A stretch of 64,000 bases of DNA from Breviolum minutum Mf 1.05b.01 (Eukaryota > Sar > Dinophyceae > Suessiales > Symbiodiniaceae). Under the pieces are notes generated by a model. It was given only the letters and a program-made list of their open reading frames with translations. It was not told the DNA's origin and ran no database searches. Both the position numbers and the translations under genes were made by a program. The stretch lies in contig DF239287.1 of the NCBI GenBank assembly GCA_000507305.1, positions 1,912 through 65,911 of the forward strand, given 5' to 3'. Below, piece after piece: positions 11,901 to 23,329 of the stretch; positions within the stretch are counted from its first letter, which is position 1, and each line of letters opens with the position of its first letter.

Positions 11901-14290
11901 TTTGAGAAGCTATCCACTGATGCGTCCGGTGTTTTTGTATGCTGATGTTGGTGATGATGCTCGGTGAGGCGCTGGCCATGTCAGGAAGAGACCCGGCCTC
12001 CTCAGACAAATCGTGTGTGGAGCAAAACCACAGGGCCGTATCCCACGCTAAGAATCGGACTTCGCAAACCGCTGATTGTGACAATATGTTCGTTTGACTT
12101 TGTACCACAGGTGATTCGATTCCATAGTCATTTCTTTGGTTTGCGCCTAATCGGGTTGCTGTGGGCAGGCAAGCTTTAACTTTCGGATAGGTGCTAAGAA
12201 TTGTGAAACGTGAAGTTCGCAGAATCGGGTAGTTAACCCATCGTGTTTTTGGATGTTTTGACAATTTGTTCTGTGGCGTCCAAGGGGCATCCATCGCAAC
12301 ATCCGGTGCAAATCGTTTCACCACAGCATCTTCGGCAGTGTGGTGACATACATTGCTGACTCCCAAAAATGTACTGTACATAACACGCAACGGGACCCCA
12401 AGAGTATATACCACGTTCAAACACAACAGGCTCCACCGTATGAATTCGGAGCGTTTCATTCCACCGACGCTACTAATCGAAGTTTGGAATTTGCCAAACA
12501 GTGTCTTCGGAGCGTGCTGAAGAGCCATTTGTGGTCATCTTTGGTCATTGGTCATCATGTCGGATCGTCGCATAATGAAATTAAATTTAAATCAAACTTG
12601 CTCTCTTTTTCCCTTTCTTTTTGTTGGAAATGTCCAATCCTTCATTGGGGACCAGGGTTGTGCTATCAAAGCGCGGGTCATATGATATTTCGCCCTAAAA
12701 TCCAGCCGTACCAGCAACAGAGCGAACGAACAAGGAATTGGAGCGTCAATACTGATACGACGTCGCACGGAAGTAGGAAAAGCACATCATTTTGTCGTGT
12801 GAAGAAAATCAATCAAATGCCCGTATACCGTATGCAATATGGGGAACCCACGAAGGGCGCAGATACAATTTATGTACACAATGCGACTTGGAAAAAAGGG
12901 TTTGGAGGGTTCACGCTTGGCGTTCCACATCGCTTCATCTTGTGGCAAAGCGGCGGAGAATTCGTGGTCTAAACTTGCAGGGTGGAAGAAGGTATGGAAA
13001 AGATATGATCCAGCGTCTACATTTGACACAGCCCCATCACACTATGGGAACAGACCTACGGAAGAACGAATCATTGGCACTGCGGTCCCGAGGTTGTGAT
13101 TTTCATTTTTGGTTTCCGTGAAGTCAAGTTAGTACTAGCATTGGCTCGACTATGGAGGGGTGGAAAATAATTACACAGAAAATTGTACAACCCAGAGTGC
13201 CTTTCAAGAGACTTGGAAGCAAATGCCTAGATCGAACAGAGGTCGGGGAAAAGTGTCCCAACGTACCACATTTCTCGCAACAAGTTCCCATTTCTGAGTG
13301 CTTTGTACTTGCCGAAGATTTCCCTAGTCATTTCTGAGGGTTGCGGTGAAGCTCGCATGTTGCGAAAGCGGCCTTGTTTAGAGGGAGAACCGGAACGAAA
13401 AATATGTGGAAATTTTGGATTCTAACGGCGAAACGAAAACCAGTTAGGCGAAAAACAAATTTCAGTAAATCGTCCATTTGAGTCAGCTATCGGACCGTAT
13501 TCGCAGCGAGATCCCTTCAATCATGCCATTGCTTCATACAACCTAATTGCTCTAGGGTACTCTCGGACTTCGTTGCAAGAGGCCCGACAGATCGTCGCCC
13601 GACAGGCTGCCAATGCGAAATTCTTGCACCGAAACTTCATATGGGAGAGTGCTCACCTAGCAACAAAATGTTTAAGTTTAAGGTTCAAAACCACAATCCT
13701 CCGCCTATGTTTAGAGGTGACACGAACGCACTATATGTCGCCTGCGTTTGTTCCAAAAGTGTAGACATTCGTGCTGAGGAGTGGCACAACAAATATCACT
13801 TGGACTTCCAACCACTGAGGTGATCGGCCGTCATCCGCATTGAAACCGAAGGCAGATGGAGTAACAAGTTTTGTTAAGGTCGCCGCAAACGCAAAACCAC
13901 CTGTTCCAGCATTCCGTGGCCTCAGCCTTCAAGCCTTCGCAGCTAGCTTCCTCGACCGGGACTGCTCCCATGTCACCAATACCGCCGCTTGGGGCCACTC
14001 CTGGCAGATGCTTTGTGGCCCAGTCCAACAGCCGTGCTACCAGTCGCCTCCCAGCCCGGGAGAAGAAGATTCTGGACCTGCACCTTCCGTACCAAAAGCA
14101 CATCTGGCGACTGGCCAGTATAACAAGAATTTGTGCCTGGAGGGTGCCCAGTAACACAGCGCTGTAACCTGGCACCTTCTTCGAGCTATTTTCAGCCCAG
14201 AAGGTTGGAAGAGGAGGCGCGACTCGCAGATGGGAAAGTCAGACAGGCCGGTACGCCTTACGGAGGCGCTACACTTTTATGGGTACGGTG
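9000..14290. other. No gene recognised; unassigned open frames
   Basis: The longest frames are 11770-12528 minus (252 codons) and 12340-12972 plus (210 codons), which partly overlap on opposite strands. I see no domain, splice pattern or repeat that would support either. The style, several medium-length frames on both strands next to LINE fragments, fits decayed mobile DNA. Confidence 0.35.
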
Positions 14291-14299
14291 CATGCTCAT

Positions 14300-15300
14300 T
14301 GGCAGCAAAACCGTAGAAAGTAATTGAACTGATGAATCCAAAACTTATGGTCTTGTGCCGCGCCCTCCCGGTGAACCAATCCTTGGTAGCAACAAATCAT
14401 CTCCAATTTCTTCTCCCAACGCAGCTTTGGACGCCCAAGCCTCCTTTGCCCCAGGGGTTGCCAATGCAAAACTCTTCGTGTCCAGTGATGAGTGCGGCAA
14501 CCAAATACCAGTCGAGTGTCCAAGCAATGTATGGCGGAGGGCCCACAATGGATCGGTTTGTAGGTGAGTGATGTTGGTAAATGGTTGCGCTGCCCACCTG
14601 CAAAGCACGCAGCCGATGCAACAACAGATTCCAAAATAGCGGAGGCCCTCACCTCCAAAATTAATTTGGTGGCATGGCACACGCCATTGCCAACCTCCCA
14701 GCACAGAGATGGTATGACAAATCCAGTTTTTTGGCGGTTCGGATCCATACGCAGGTAACACACAACCCATCTATTTATTTATTTCTGCGCGACGTTGCTT
14801 GGCAGATGTCCTTGACTTGTGGGACAATTGTTTTGTCAGCATGCAACACAAAACCTAGTTCCGACAAGTCGGCTACCAAAGTATCCGACAGTTTTTTCAC
14901 TTTCAAGGCTGATCTTGGACAAAAAAGGATGTCATCCGCAAATCGAAAAACGATGGGAAGCGACATCCCATATGACAAATCAAAGGCAAGGTCACCAACT
15001 TTCACCTTCCATTTCCGCATGGCAAAGTGTAACAAGGTGGAAGAAGACGGGTTCAAAACACATCCTGGTCGCACGCCGCCAGTGATGTTGAATCTTGGTT
15101 CCGACCTGACGATTCGATGCCCTGTCCCAATTGCCCGTCGTATTTCTCAAAAGCATCCATGCCAAGTGTCTTCTGCGATACCTTGTTGTTCACGCAAGGA
15201 ATGCCTTGCGACTCGGGGAAGCTTGGATTGCATGATACGGATGCTGTCGACACTGTATGAGGGGCGATGAGGAGAAGTGCGTGGCAAGTGGGAATCTAAC
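14300..15300 (-). mobile_element. Non-LTR retrotransposon fragment, reverse transcriptase 3' part (LINE-A family)
   Basis: The minus strand encodes, in several shifted frames, the second half of a LINE-type reverse transcriptase. The frame at 14775-15074 has RPGCVLNP followed by the catalytic box RFADDILF and the later HADKTIV segment. The frame at 14296-14763 carries VVASAACFAGGQRN and the C-terminal GRPKLRWEKK region typical of the same family. The FADD box is intact, but the frameshifts mean a dead copy. It probably continues past the assembly gap into 16140-16400. Confidence 0.75.
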
Positions 15301-15569
15301 GGCAATTTTCCCAAATCTTCTGGCGTGAGACAAGCGCGTGCGTCCTAAGGCCTCGTTTATTTTTCGCAACGCTACAATGGGCTATCCGAGGCTGGAAGCA
15401 CGAGGCTCCCCTGAAAGGATTTGACCCAGGGGATGGCCAATCTGCGCTGCTGGATCTGCGTTGTGCCGCCGACACCCTGTTTTTTGCAAACTCATATGCT
15501 GAAACGTTTTCGTCCTTGCATGATTCGGTCAGGGTACTTTCGCAAATTTGTTTGATATTCACTGCGAAC

Positions 15570-15592
15570 TTTTTTTTTTTTTTTTTTTTTTT
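15570..15592 (+). repeat. Poly-T run next to assembly gap
   Basis: 23 consecutive T run directly into the Ns. On the minus strand this would be a poly(A) tail. It is also where short-read assemblies commonly break. Confidence 0.8.
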
Positions 15593-16139
15593 NNNNNNNN
15601 NNNNNNNNNNNNNNNNNNNNNNNNNNNNNNNNNNNNNNNNNNNNNNNNNNNNNNNNNNNNNNNNNNNNNNNNNNNNNNNNNNNNNNNNNNNNNNNNNNNN
15701 NNNNNNNNNNNNNNNNNNNNNNNNNNNNNNNNNNNNNNNNNNNNNNNNNNNNNNNNNNNNNNNNNNNNNNNNNNNNNNNNNNNNNNNNNNNNNNNNNNNN
15801 NNNNNNNNNNNNNNNNNNNNNNNNNNNNNNNNNNNNNNNNNNNNNNNNNNNNNNNNNNNNNNNNNNNNNNNNNNNNNNNNNNNNNNNNNNNNNNNNNNNN
15901 NNNNNNNNNNNNNNNNNNNNNNNNNNNNNNNNNNNNNNNNNNNNNNNNNNNNNNNNNNNNNNNNNNNNNNNNNNNNNNNNNNNNNNNNNNNNNNNNNNNN
16001 NNNNNNNNNNNNNNNNNNNNNNNNNNNNNNNNNNNNNNNNNNNNNNNNNNNNNNNNNNNNNNNNNNNNNNNNNNNNNNNNNNNNNNNNNNNNNNNNNNNN
16101 NNNNNNNNNNNNNNNNNNNNNNNNNNNNNNNNNNNNNNN
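15593..16139. other. Assembly gap
   Basis: 547 undetermined bases inside a LINE fragment. All open frames crossing it are artefacts. Confidence 0.99.
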
Positions 16140-16400
16140 ATGGGACGAAAATCTGTCGGGACTTTGGATTGTTTCGTTTTTGGTAACATTTGGAACAACG
16201 TTTTGCGCCAAGCACATGGGATTTCACCATTTCTCAGAATATTATTCACTGCGAACAAGACGGCAATCGGGACAAACGAATTGTTGGATGTCCACCTGGC
16301 ACATAATGGAATTTTGAGTGGCATGAAACTTGGCACCGTTGGAGTGCAGGGGCACAGCATTTCGGAACACTGCTGGCCAGCGTGAAACCTTATTGGAGTT
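16140..16400 (-). mobile_element. LINE reverse transcriptase N-terminal fragment
   Basis: The minus strand reads NNILRNGEIPCAWRKTLFQM and then LPKTKQ and PTDFRP, which run into the gap. This is the conserved block at the start of many LINE reverse transcriptases (W...F.MLPK....P.DFRP). It is likely part of the same minus-strand copy as 14300-15300. No upstream endonuclease was recognised. Confidence 0.65.
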
Positions 16401-16954
16401 CACGTGGCACACCTCCTTTCAGACAGATCGGTAAAAAGGGTATTAGTTTGGGATCCTCCTGGGTCCCGCAAGTTGATGCCCTGTAATTTTTTGAACGAAT
16501 TCCATGTGGTCCATCTCCGTAGTGCCGACCCATCGTTTCCAAGATTGACATTCGCAACGTTATTAGGCATTTGTCCGTGCGATCGCAACGCAACGCAATT
16601 CGCGTCCGAGTCAAGGCTACGGTCCGCGAAGGACATGGGAAACTATTACAGCCAAGCATCAACGTTCCAAGCACCACTGTACAAAAGTTGTCTGATGAGA
16701 GCTCCATGTCTCGTAATTGGCCGCCTGAAACCATGATGAGTGGAAAATTTCTGGCGCAAAAGATTCTATTTGATCATCCCAGTGTTTCGCTGGGCAACCA
16801 ATTCGCTTGCGAGGTTTTACACCATAATTCATTTGCGACCTTTAGGGGGATGCCATTCACTCGTACTAGAGGCCCAAGAACTCATGCAATTTTTGCTGCA
16901 AAACGAAATCTTCCAACCAACAATCTCTCAGTCCATGGTCTAGCATTAAATATT

Positions 16955-17505
16955 TGCTGTGCATTGTCTCATTTCCTGTTCATGTTTTGCATCAATGCAC
17001 GCCAATCATTGTCCACCAATTGAACGTAGCATACGGTTTCTCACCACTTCTAGTTTTTGAAATTGATTCGAAGTCAAAGGACAAGTGAAATGGCCAAATA
17101 AAATGGTGAGAGTGATGACGGAATCAAAAAGTTTCAAACGCAGTCTCAAGACACATGCGGATGCAGAAATGTGTCCCTGTGCTCCTCAAATGTCGCCCAG
17201 GGGATCTGACTCCGATGTTGTAAATCCACTATGGCCCTTTGCCGAAGGTCACCAGATAATTTTTTCCTAAATATTTTTTTGATTTTGCCCTCCATGTGGT
17301 ACTCCCATCATATCACCACCAATATCAAGCAACATTGGTGCGTTCAAATTTTCAATTGTCAAAATTTTGGTCTTCGACGTGTTCAAATCTTAACGAGCAG
17401 CTGCCAATTCCTCAACCAAGCTCTGCACCATACTTGCAAGACCAATGTCACTTCTGGCATACAGCATCACGTCATCCGCGTGACGCACGCTTGTTAACAA
17501 CTCAT
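16955..17505 (-). mobile_element. Non-LTR retrotransposon fragment (LINE-B family)
   Basis: The minus strand reads DELLTSVRHADDVMLYARSD, where HADD is the reverse transcriptase catalytic box. After one stop follows NTSKTKILTIENLN, and further on RLRLKLFDSVITLTILFGHF and VVRNRMLRSIGGQ. These blocks keep the order of a LINE reverse transcriptase followed by its connection region. In-frame stops show it is dead. Its 5' end abuts the opposite-strand R2-like element near 17505. Confidence 0.75.
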
Positions 17506-17509
17506 CATC

Positions 17510-18730
17510 ACCACAATGAGGTCTTCATACGAGTAAAGACTTGGTCGTTCGACCAGTCTACGACCTCCTATCCGAACAACTGTTCAATCATACCCGCATA
17601 CAATTGAACAGGTAAAACCAGAGTATGGGATGGAGCGGGCCAACTTCCACCCAACCTCACGTCATTAGGCTCCGACGTTTGGGTCGGCAACCCCGCTCTG
17701 TCCGCCACAGAACAAGGACTCACGGCCCTTGGTGCCCCCATAGGACACGCCGATTTCATCCAAACCCAGCTCCAGCAGGCCAGCCAAGCCCACACCGGAT
17801 TCCTCCAGGACATCCCCGCACTTGACGACCTCCAAGCTTCGTGGCTGCTGTTTTTGTTCTGTGCCAGCCTGCGCTGTAAGTACCTACTGCGGATGCTTCC
17901 GCCCCTTGCTACCACCCAATATGCTCAAGACTACGACACTGCAGTGGCACACTGGTTCACCACTTTGCTTGACACCGGACTGCTCCTCGCAACGGCTCTT
18001 GCCATTGCACACCTCCCGCTGAGCTTGGGGGGCCTTGGCCTCACCCCAGCCACGCTTCAAGCACAGCCGCCCACTGGGCATCCTGGGCAGATGCAAAAAA
18101 AAATCCCCGTCCTCCAGCAACAAGTGCCCACCACTGCAGCGACTCTAATCCAACAACTTCAGAACCGAACCGTACCAGCCCTCCAGGCCGCCACCGCATC
18201 AGCACATTCCTTGACAACACATGGATGGGAACCACCTGCATGGATAGCCTTCCAGGAACCCAAACCGCCAGCACCACCACTGCACACCCACGACGGACCC
18301 AAAATCGGGCAAGGATGGCAACACCAAGCGGCCACCGCCACCCACACCAGTTGCCATCAAGAACTCCTCGAAAGCCTCGATCCACCCAGCCGTGCAACGC
18401 TCGAATCCCAGTCCGGCCCACACGCCACCAGAGCATTCACAACCATCCCCAGCAGCCAAGAGACCACCGACCCCTTCCACCTCTACAGACTGCTGCTCCT
18501 TCGACGTCGCCGACGCCCACTTCCCCTGACCAACCGTTTCTGCCGGTGCCGTCGCGCTCTTGACCCCTTTGGCGACCACCGTGCCGCTTGCGCACAAGCA
18601 GGGATCTTACGCAGCCGAGGAGGCCCCCTCGAGCGAGCAGCAGCCAGAATATGCAGGGAAGCAGGAGCCAGGGTGACCACCAACACCAGAATCATTGACC
18701 TCAACATTGACCACGTTGACACCCAAGATG
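17510..18730 (+). mobile_element. R2-like LINE, 5'-truncated: thumb, zinc knuckle, first part of endonuclease
   Basis: The plus strand encodes VRPVYDLLSEQLFNHTRIQL, then after a frameshift near 17604-17613 KTRVWDGAG, DVWVGNPALSATEQGLTALG and LLFLFCASLRCKYLLRMLPP. The open frame at 17854-18807 belongs here up to 18730. A CxC...GDHxxxC zinc knuckle is encoded at 18541-18591, followed by LERAAARICREAGARVTTN. A knuckle followed by an endonuclease-like domain is the C-terminal arrangement of R2-type LINEs. The catalytic YxDD region is missing or decayed at the 5' end. GC content is clearly above the surroundings. The coding sequence resumes in frame at 19708. Confidence 0.75.
18717..18730 (+). repeat. 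Target-site duplication, left copy
   Basis: TGACACCCAAGATG, identical to 19707-19720. It flanks the LINE fragment inserted into the R2-like element. Confidence 0.85.
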
Positions 18731-19706
18731 GTGTTACAATAGGCGATGCGAGAATGGAGGGCCGAGGTGGGAAATATGGGTTTCAACTTGATGGACGGTG
18801 GTCCTAACTTGCTTGATTTACGTTTTGCCGACATCCTGATTTTTGCGCAGTCGCGTGTGGAAGCTGGTGATCTTTTGGACGTGTTGGTTAAGCAATTGGA
18901 TCGCGTTGGTTTGCTTTCAAACCCGGAGAAGACAATGGTCATCACAAATGAAGCTCAACTTCCCCAGACCATTACGACCACAGCTGGAGTGAATCTTACA
19001 GTTTTACCCCGTGATGGTGGGCTAAAATGGTTGGGTAGAATGTTGACACCATGTGGGTCGAAACTATAAAATGTGGAATTGCAATATCATCTTCAGCAGG
19101 CATCGAAAATCTTCCATATGAAGCGTTTACGGGACCTTGAGGCTGTAGTGTCATCAGTTGCATGCCTCGCTGGCGGGCACCGCACTATATACAATCGACA
19201 GCTGGAACGTCTGGACACTCATTTCCGGAAATTGTGCAGGTCAATTGTCGGCCCTCCACCTGGCACAGATTGGACATTTGAATGGCACGAAATACGTCAT
19301 CAATGGAATGTTCGGGTGAACATATTTATCGATAGAGCTAACATCAAAACATGGTCGCGCATTTGTTGTTTCAATTATTGGAGGCTAGCGCAACATGTCG
19401 CCATGTTGTCGCAAGAGCGTTGGATTCGACGAATTTTGCGTTGGTGCCCGGCTGGAACATACCGAATCGGCCGTCCACATTTCCATTGGCGTATTGCAGA
19501 TACAAAGGCTTGGGGCAATGGACGGATGCTGCCATGAATCAGAACCTTTGGGATCAACATTGCGAATCCTTCATTCAATTTTGCAGTACATAGAGTGCCT
19601 TGATTCACCTTTGTGTAGCATATTTGTAGAACAGTTAGATACATTTTGCGCCTGCGCCCTGAAAGGGCCCGCCAATATTGGCGTGCAGGTTTGACTTGCC
19701 TTGACC
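18731..19706 (+). mobile_element. LINE-A family fragment inserted in the R2-like element
   Basis: The plus strand reads MREWRAEVGNMGFNLMDGGP, LRFADILIFAQSR, NPEKTMVITNEAQLP and GGLKWLGRML. After a stop, it continues in the frame at 19073-19537 with VVSSVACLAGGHRTIYNRQL, FRKLCRSIVGPPPGTDWTFE and RWIRRILRWCPAG. These are the last half of a reverse transcriptase and its C-terminal region. The catalytic FADD has lost one Asp (FAD-ILIF). The copy is 5'-truncated, which is usual for LINE insertions, and is flanked by perfect 14-bp duplications. No clear poly(A) tail is seen before the right duplication. Confidence 0.85.
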
Positions 19707-19720
19707 TGACACCCAAGATG
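19707..19720 (+). repeat. Target-site duplication, right copy
   Basis: TGACACCCAAGATG, identical to 18717-18730. The host reading frame resumes here. Confidence 0.85.
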
Positions 19721-20225
19721 ACAGGAGAATTGAGGTCTTCGCTAACGGCCTCCCACTGTGGGGAGGGGCGCAACTAGCGGTTGACACAACCTTGGTTTCC
19801 CCCCTCACACGGGCCGGGCACCTACGCACGCGGGGAGGGCAATACAGAGGCACAGCTCTAAGGGACGCGAGGAGGAACAAGGAACGCACCTACCCCGAGC
19901 TCCTCAGGGATCGGATGCCGCCTTGTTGTCTTGGACTTGAAGTTGGAAGACGTTGCAGTGATGAAGCCGCAACTTTCCTGCGGCTCCTCGCCACACCAAA
20001 GCCCGCCAAACCCCAGCCTCTCTGCGCCACTCCCTCACCAACGCCTTGATCCACCGCTGGAGCACGCATGCGGCCATGCATGCCTTTGCAGCACCCCTCC
20101 TTGACCAAGACCTATCTGGCTGCCACAACCTCGCAGGCAATACCTCTGCCATCAGTGAGATCCTCGCTGCAGTCACCAGCCCCCCCCACCACAGCAGACT
20201 TCCAGCCCTTTTGTAAGGAGACCGG
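19708..20225 (+). mobile_element. R2-like LINE, endonuclease-like C-terminal domain
   Basis: Continues the element of 17510-18730 in the same frame: DTQDDRRIEVFANGLPLWGG, AQLAVDTTLVSPLTRAGHLR, ARRNKERTYPELL, CCLGLEVGRRC and ATFLRLLA. The Glu in RRIEV, the Asp in AVDTT and the Lys in NKERTYPEL fit a restriction-like PD-(D/E)xK endonuclease arrangement (inference). A frameshift near 20010 is followed by LTNALIHRWSTHAAM and the end of the domain near 20225. Confidence 0.75.
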
Positions 20226-20289
20226 CTTGGACTTGGCCCTCTCCTCTGCACATCCGGGAGCCGCCGGTATATAAATGGTTAGCATCGTG

Positions 20290-20765
20290 CCCAATGCCTG
20301 GAGGCTGACCAAATGGTCGCCAATTCCCAAGATTGGTAGGATCCCCCGTTTTTGGTATCATTGAAAAGGTTGTCTGTCCTTTTTTTTCAACATGACCGTC
20401 CACCAGCATCTAATTAAATATAATAAACGAATGCTCATGCAATTCCAGACTCCCATAAACAAAGCATTCTGCAACAAGGCCGTTCGAATCAGCACATTTG
20501 TTTCCCCGAAAGTGTTTCCGTGCATCTTGTAATTCGACCATGGTGAATTGTTCTAGACCTGGACCCCCAGTTGCTTTTATTTCCCGTACCAAAGTTTTGT
20601 GACGAGGTGATTCAAAAATTATTTTCCGATGCCAAAACATTTTCCAAAAAAGTTGCAAATTCATCCAAACCAGAGCATGTTTCATCCGTGCGAATGCGTG
20701 CAATGAAAACTTTGTAATTGACAAACCCTTTTTGAGGGGTTCAAACCTTCCATGTTAAATCAGGG
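20290..20765 (-). mobile_element. LINE reverse transcriptase N-terminal fragment (LINE-D)
   Basis: The minus strand reads FTMVELQDARKHFRGNKCAD and GLVAECFVYG, then in a shifted frame QTTFSMIPKTGDPTNLGNWR. This is the standard run-in to a LINE reverse transcriptase (an FT.EEL..A...L..GK..D segment, then F.M.PK.G....NWRP). It stops abruptly next to the R2-like 3' end, so the core domain is absent. Confidence 0.65.
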
Positions 20766-21044
20766 CTAGCTTCATTTTGCTGACGATTTTGCATCTCCTT
20801 CGTTCCTCGGGCGATCGACGCTTTGATGCCGACAATTTGCGTTCCAGCGGGAGTGAACACAATTGCGATGGTTAGATTCGGATTCATGGTGTGGGCGCTG
20901 TGAAACCCGTCAACACACATCAACACCTCCGACACAAGTTTTTCTTCTGCATCCGGGTCTCACAACCTCCAATCATAATTTTGGATTTGTTCCTATTTTC
21001 TGTCATGGTTGGCGGGGAAATGGCCACCCACACCCACGCACCAC

Positions 21045-21415
21045 CCGTGAGGATGGTGCGGCAATCATGACAGCACGACGACGAAAATGGGAACGATACC
21101 CTCAACTGCTGGTTGTGCTGGCATGCGAGGTAGGTGGGCGCTGGGGCGCCGAATGCGGGGAACTCATCCGTGACCTGCTGCGTGTTCGGGCGCCGCGTGC
21201 TCCCGCCGCGCTACGTCACGCCAGCTGGGCTGGCTGGGAGCGCAGGTGGTGGGGCATGCTGAGCTGCGCCCAGCAGACAGCGGTTGCGTCAACCCTGCTT
21301 GGCAACATCTGGCGCAGCCCCGCCCAACCTTGCACAGACGAAGGGCCGCAGCTGAGCGCAGTGCTCCAGCTCGCGGACTCAGAGGAGCCTAGCCGGCTCC
21401 CCCTCCGCTCCTAAA
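21045..21415 (+). mobile_element. R2-like LINE, second 3' fragment
   Basis: Within the plus-strand frame ending at 21414: ARRRKWERYPQLLVVLACEV, GGRWGAECGELIRDLLRVR and LRHASWAGWERRWWGML. These match, block for block, the endonuclease-like C-terminus at 19850-20200. It is an independent, strongly 5'-truncated copy and a GC-rich island in AT-leaning DNA. Confidence 0.65.
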
Positions 21416-22225
21416 AGGGATCGAGAGGGGTTTGACCCGACTGCTGCGGAGTGCAAAAAGGGGGCGGAAAAAAAAATGTTCAGCTGATGTACCTCACTTC
21501 CAAAGCTTCACGTGCTTCCTTTTCGGCAACAAACTCAGCCTTCGCTTGTCCAAGTTGATGCTCCATCCTTTGAACCACTCGACCCTCCATCTCCTCCATG
21601 CCGGAAGCTAATTCTTAGTTCATAACCCTTGACAAAGTTGCGGTTGTAGTGGCTGACTTTTCAACCTTCGATATAGCATCTGAAACTTCTGTTGGCAAAC
21701 CACGTGGGACAAGGATGCCTCGCCTGGGCATCCTTGTGTGGTGTGCCTTATGCGCTGGGCGTTCCACTGCGAAACCCGAGGTGTCCATGTGTTCACCCCT
21801 AACAAATTGTGAGAAATCCGTTCTGACTTGCCATCCCGTTTTTGTGTCCTTCGCTTCCGCAACCGTGGTTGCCATGTTATTTTCGGCATAGGGAGCCCAC
21901 GCCTTGGTGCCAGCTGGTTTTAGGTGTTGCTCTTGGTATAGTATCATGGTCCGTGGAAATTGGGTGGACATTGCTGAGGACCAACAACGGTGGGAATCTG
22001 ATTTGGACGACTTAATTTATTTCTGCCGGCTTTGAGGGTAAACTAAATTTCTTCGACGTATTGAGCTATTTGTTCACATTTCTTATCTTTCTTACGCCGG
22101 TGCCCAATGGGGCCCGCCATTTTTTGGCGTACAAGCTCGACTTTAAAGCGGCTTTGCGGTGCAGGCCAGCTTCATCGAAACGAAGTAAGGACGCAAAAAA
22201 CAAGAAACACTTGAGCAAGGAAACA

Positions 22226-22247
22226 CTTGAGCCAAAATGGTTTGGGC
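22226..22247 (-). other. Relict dinoflagellate spliced-leader sequence
   Basis: The reverse complement contains CCATTTTGGCTCAAG, a perfect 15-base match to the 3' part of the dinoflagellate spliced leader as I know it. Over 22 bases 19 match. A second, weaker word, TTGCTCAAG, follows 16 bases downstream on the same strand, as in tandem relic leaders. Known biology: dinoflagellate mRNAs receive this leader by trans-splicing and reverse-transcribed copies re-enter the genome. No recognisable gene follows on the minus strand. Confidence 0.6.
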
Positions 22248-22328
22248 CATTAATATCCAAAACTGCATTTGTGTTCCCACTTGCAAGCAACATGCAACCC
22301 GACTATTTGTGACCCAATTCTTTTTGCT

Positions 22329-22640
22329 CTATCTTGATATGGCCCCGGTCGAAGTACACAAAAACGGCGGTGGCTGGGCTTGTGTTGTGATCAACACGGT
22401 TTTTGCGCATTCTATATCACCTAATAACAAACCCAGTGTTTCCAACAACGTCATGATTTCATGGAATGACTTCGCGAATTTGAAGACGTCGCCAGCAAAT
22501 CTCATATCAGCCATCACCAAGGCCAAATCCAAACCAACATCCTTCCCCCCCCATGTTCGCCATTTGGACATTGCCGAATGAAGTATTGAAAAGTCAGTCG
22601 TTTGGATTATTGGGGCGGCTAAATCCAAGCCAGAGCTAGT
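22329..22640 (-). mobile_element. LINE reverse transcriptase fragment with altered catalytic box
   Basis: The minus strand reads LHSAMSKWRTWGGKDVGLDL, ADMRFAGDVFKFAKSFHEIM and KTVLITTQAQPPP. The family box RFADD is here RFAGD, which removes a catalytic Asp. Only the segment around the active site is left. Confidence 0.7.
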
Positions 22641-23329
22641 TTAAAAAAACATTCCAACCAACAGCCGTACTTGCGAGAGGCACCTTTCACGTTCGGAGCA
22701 GCAGAACCCGAATGAAGTTTCGGAAGTGGTAAACGTTCGTTCATCTGGAGCCGAAGGTAGTCAAACATGCGTCCTCGCTATGTGTGTGTATCACTTGGAT
22801 GCGAGGGTTAGACCAACAAAACCAGTCCGAATTTGAAACTTGTAAAATGGCTTCATTTCTTGACAAGGGAAATCCATTCATGGCTGAAGGATTGAAGCCA
22901 TGTATCAAAGGCCAGGAAGGTTGTTCCGCAGGACCAGGGCCTTGTGGACTTCTTTGACTGGAACAGGTGCAACACCCAGCAAAAAACTAGTTTAATTGAT
23001 GAACACGAAGGGCAGGAGCCGAGTGCTCACACCGCGAATGTTCGCAGATGGGTTCAAAGAACTTAGTGACGCGCTGCCCTGCGTGTCAGATTGCAGCATC
23101 ATGCGCCTGCAAAAATTGTTCGCAGGCTGGAGCGGAAAGGACGGGTGAAGTACAGGGCAACACAACCAATGTGTGCTCATACCCGATCACATTGACATTG
23201 TTTGGATTATATGTGCCGAATGGATATTTGTAAGATAATTAGGTACAATGGTTGTTTTTGGTGGGTTTTTAGCAGTGTATGCTATATAGATTGTTTTGAA
23301 GGCATGTGGTACACAAGTCCAGGTGCATG
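22641..23329. other. No gene recognised
   Basis: No conserved frame or clear repeat was seen in this stretch after the LINE fragments. Confidence 0.4.

Noticed and set aside
11770-12972. 252-codon minus and 210-codon plus frames as genes
   Set aside because: They overlap each other in part, no domain or splice pattern was seen, and they neighbour decayed LINEs.
15296-16385. Open frames of 200-350 codons on both strands
   Set aside because: They run through 547 Ns; only the flanking LINE residues on the minus strand are real.
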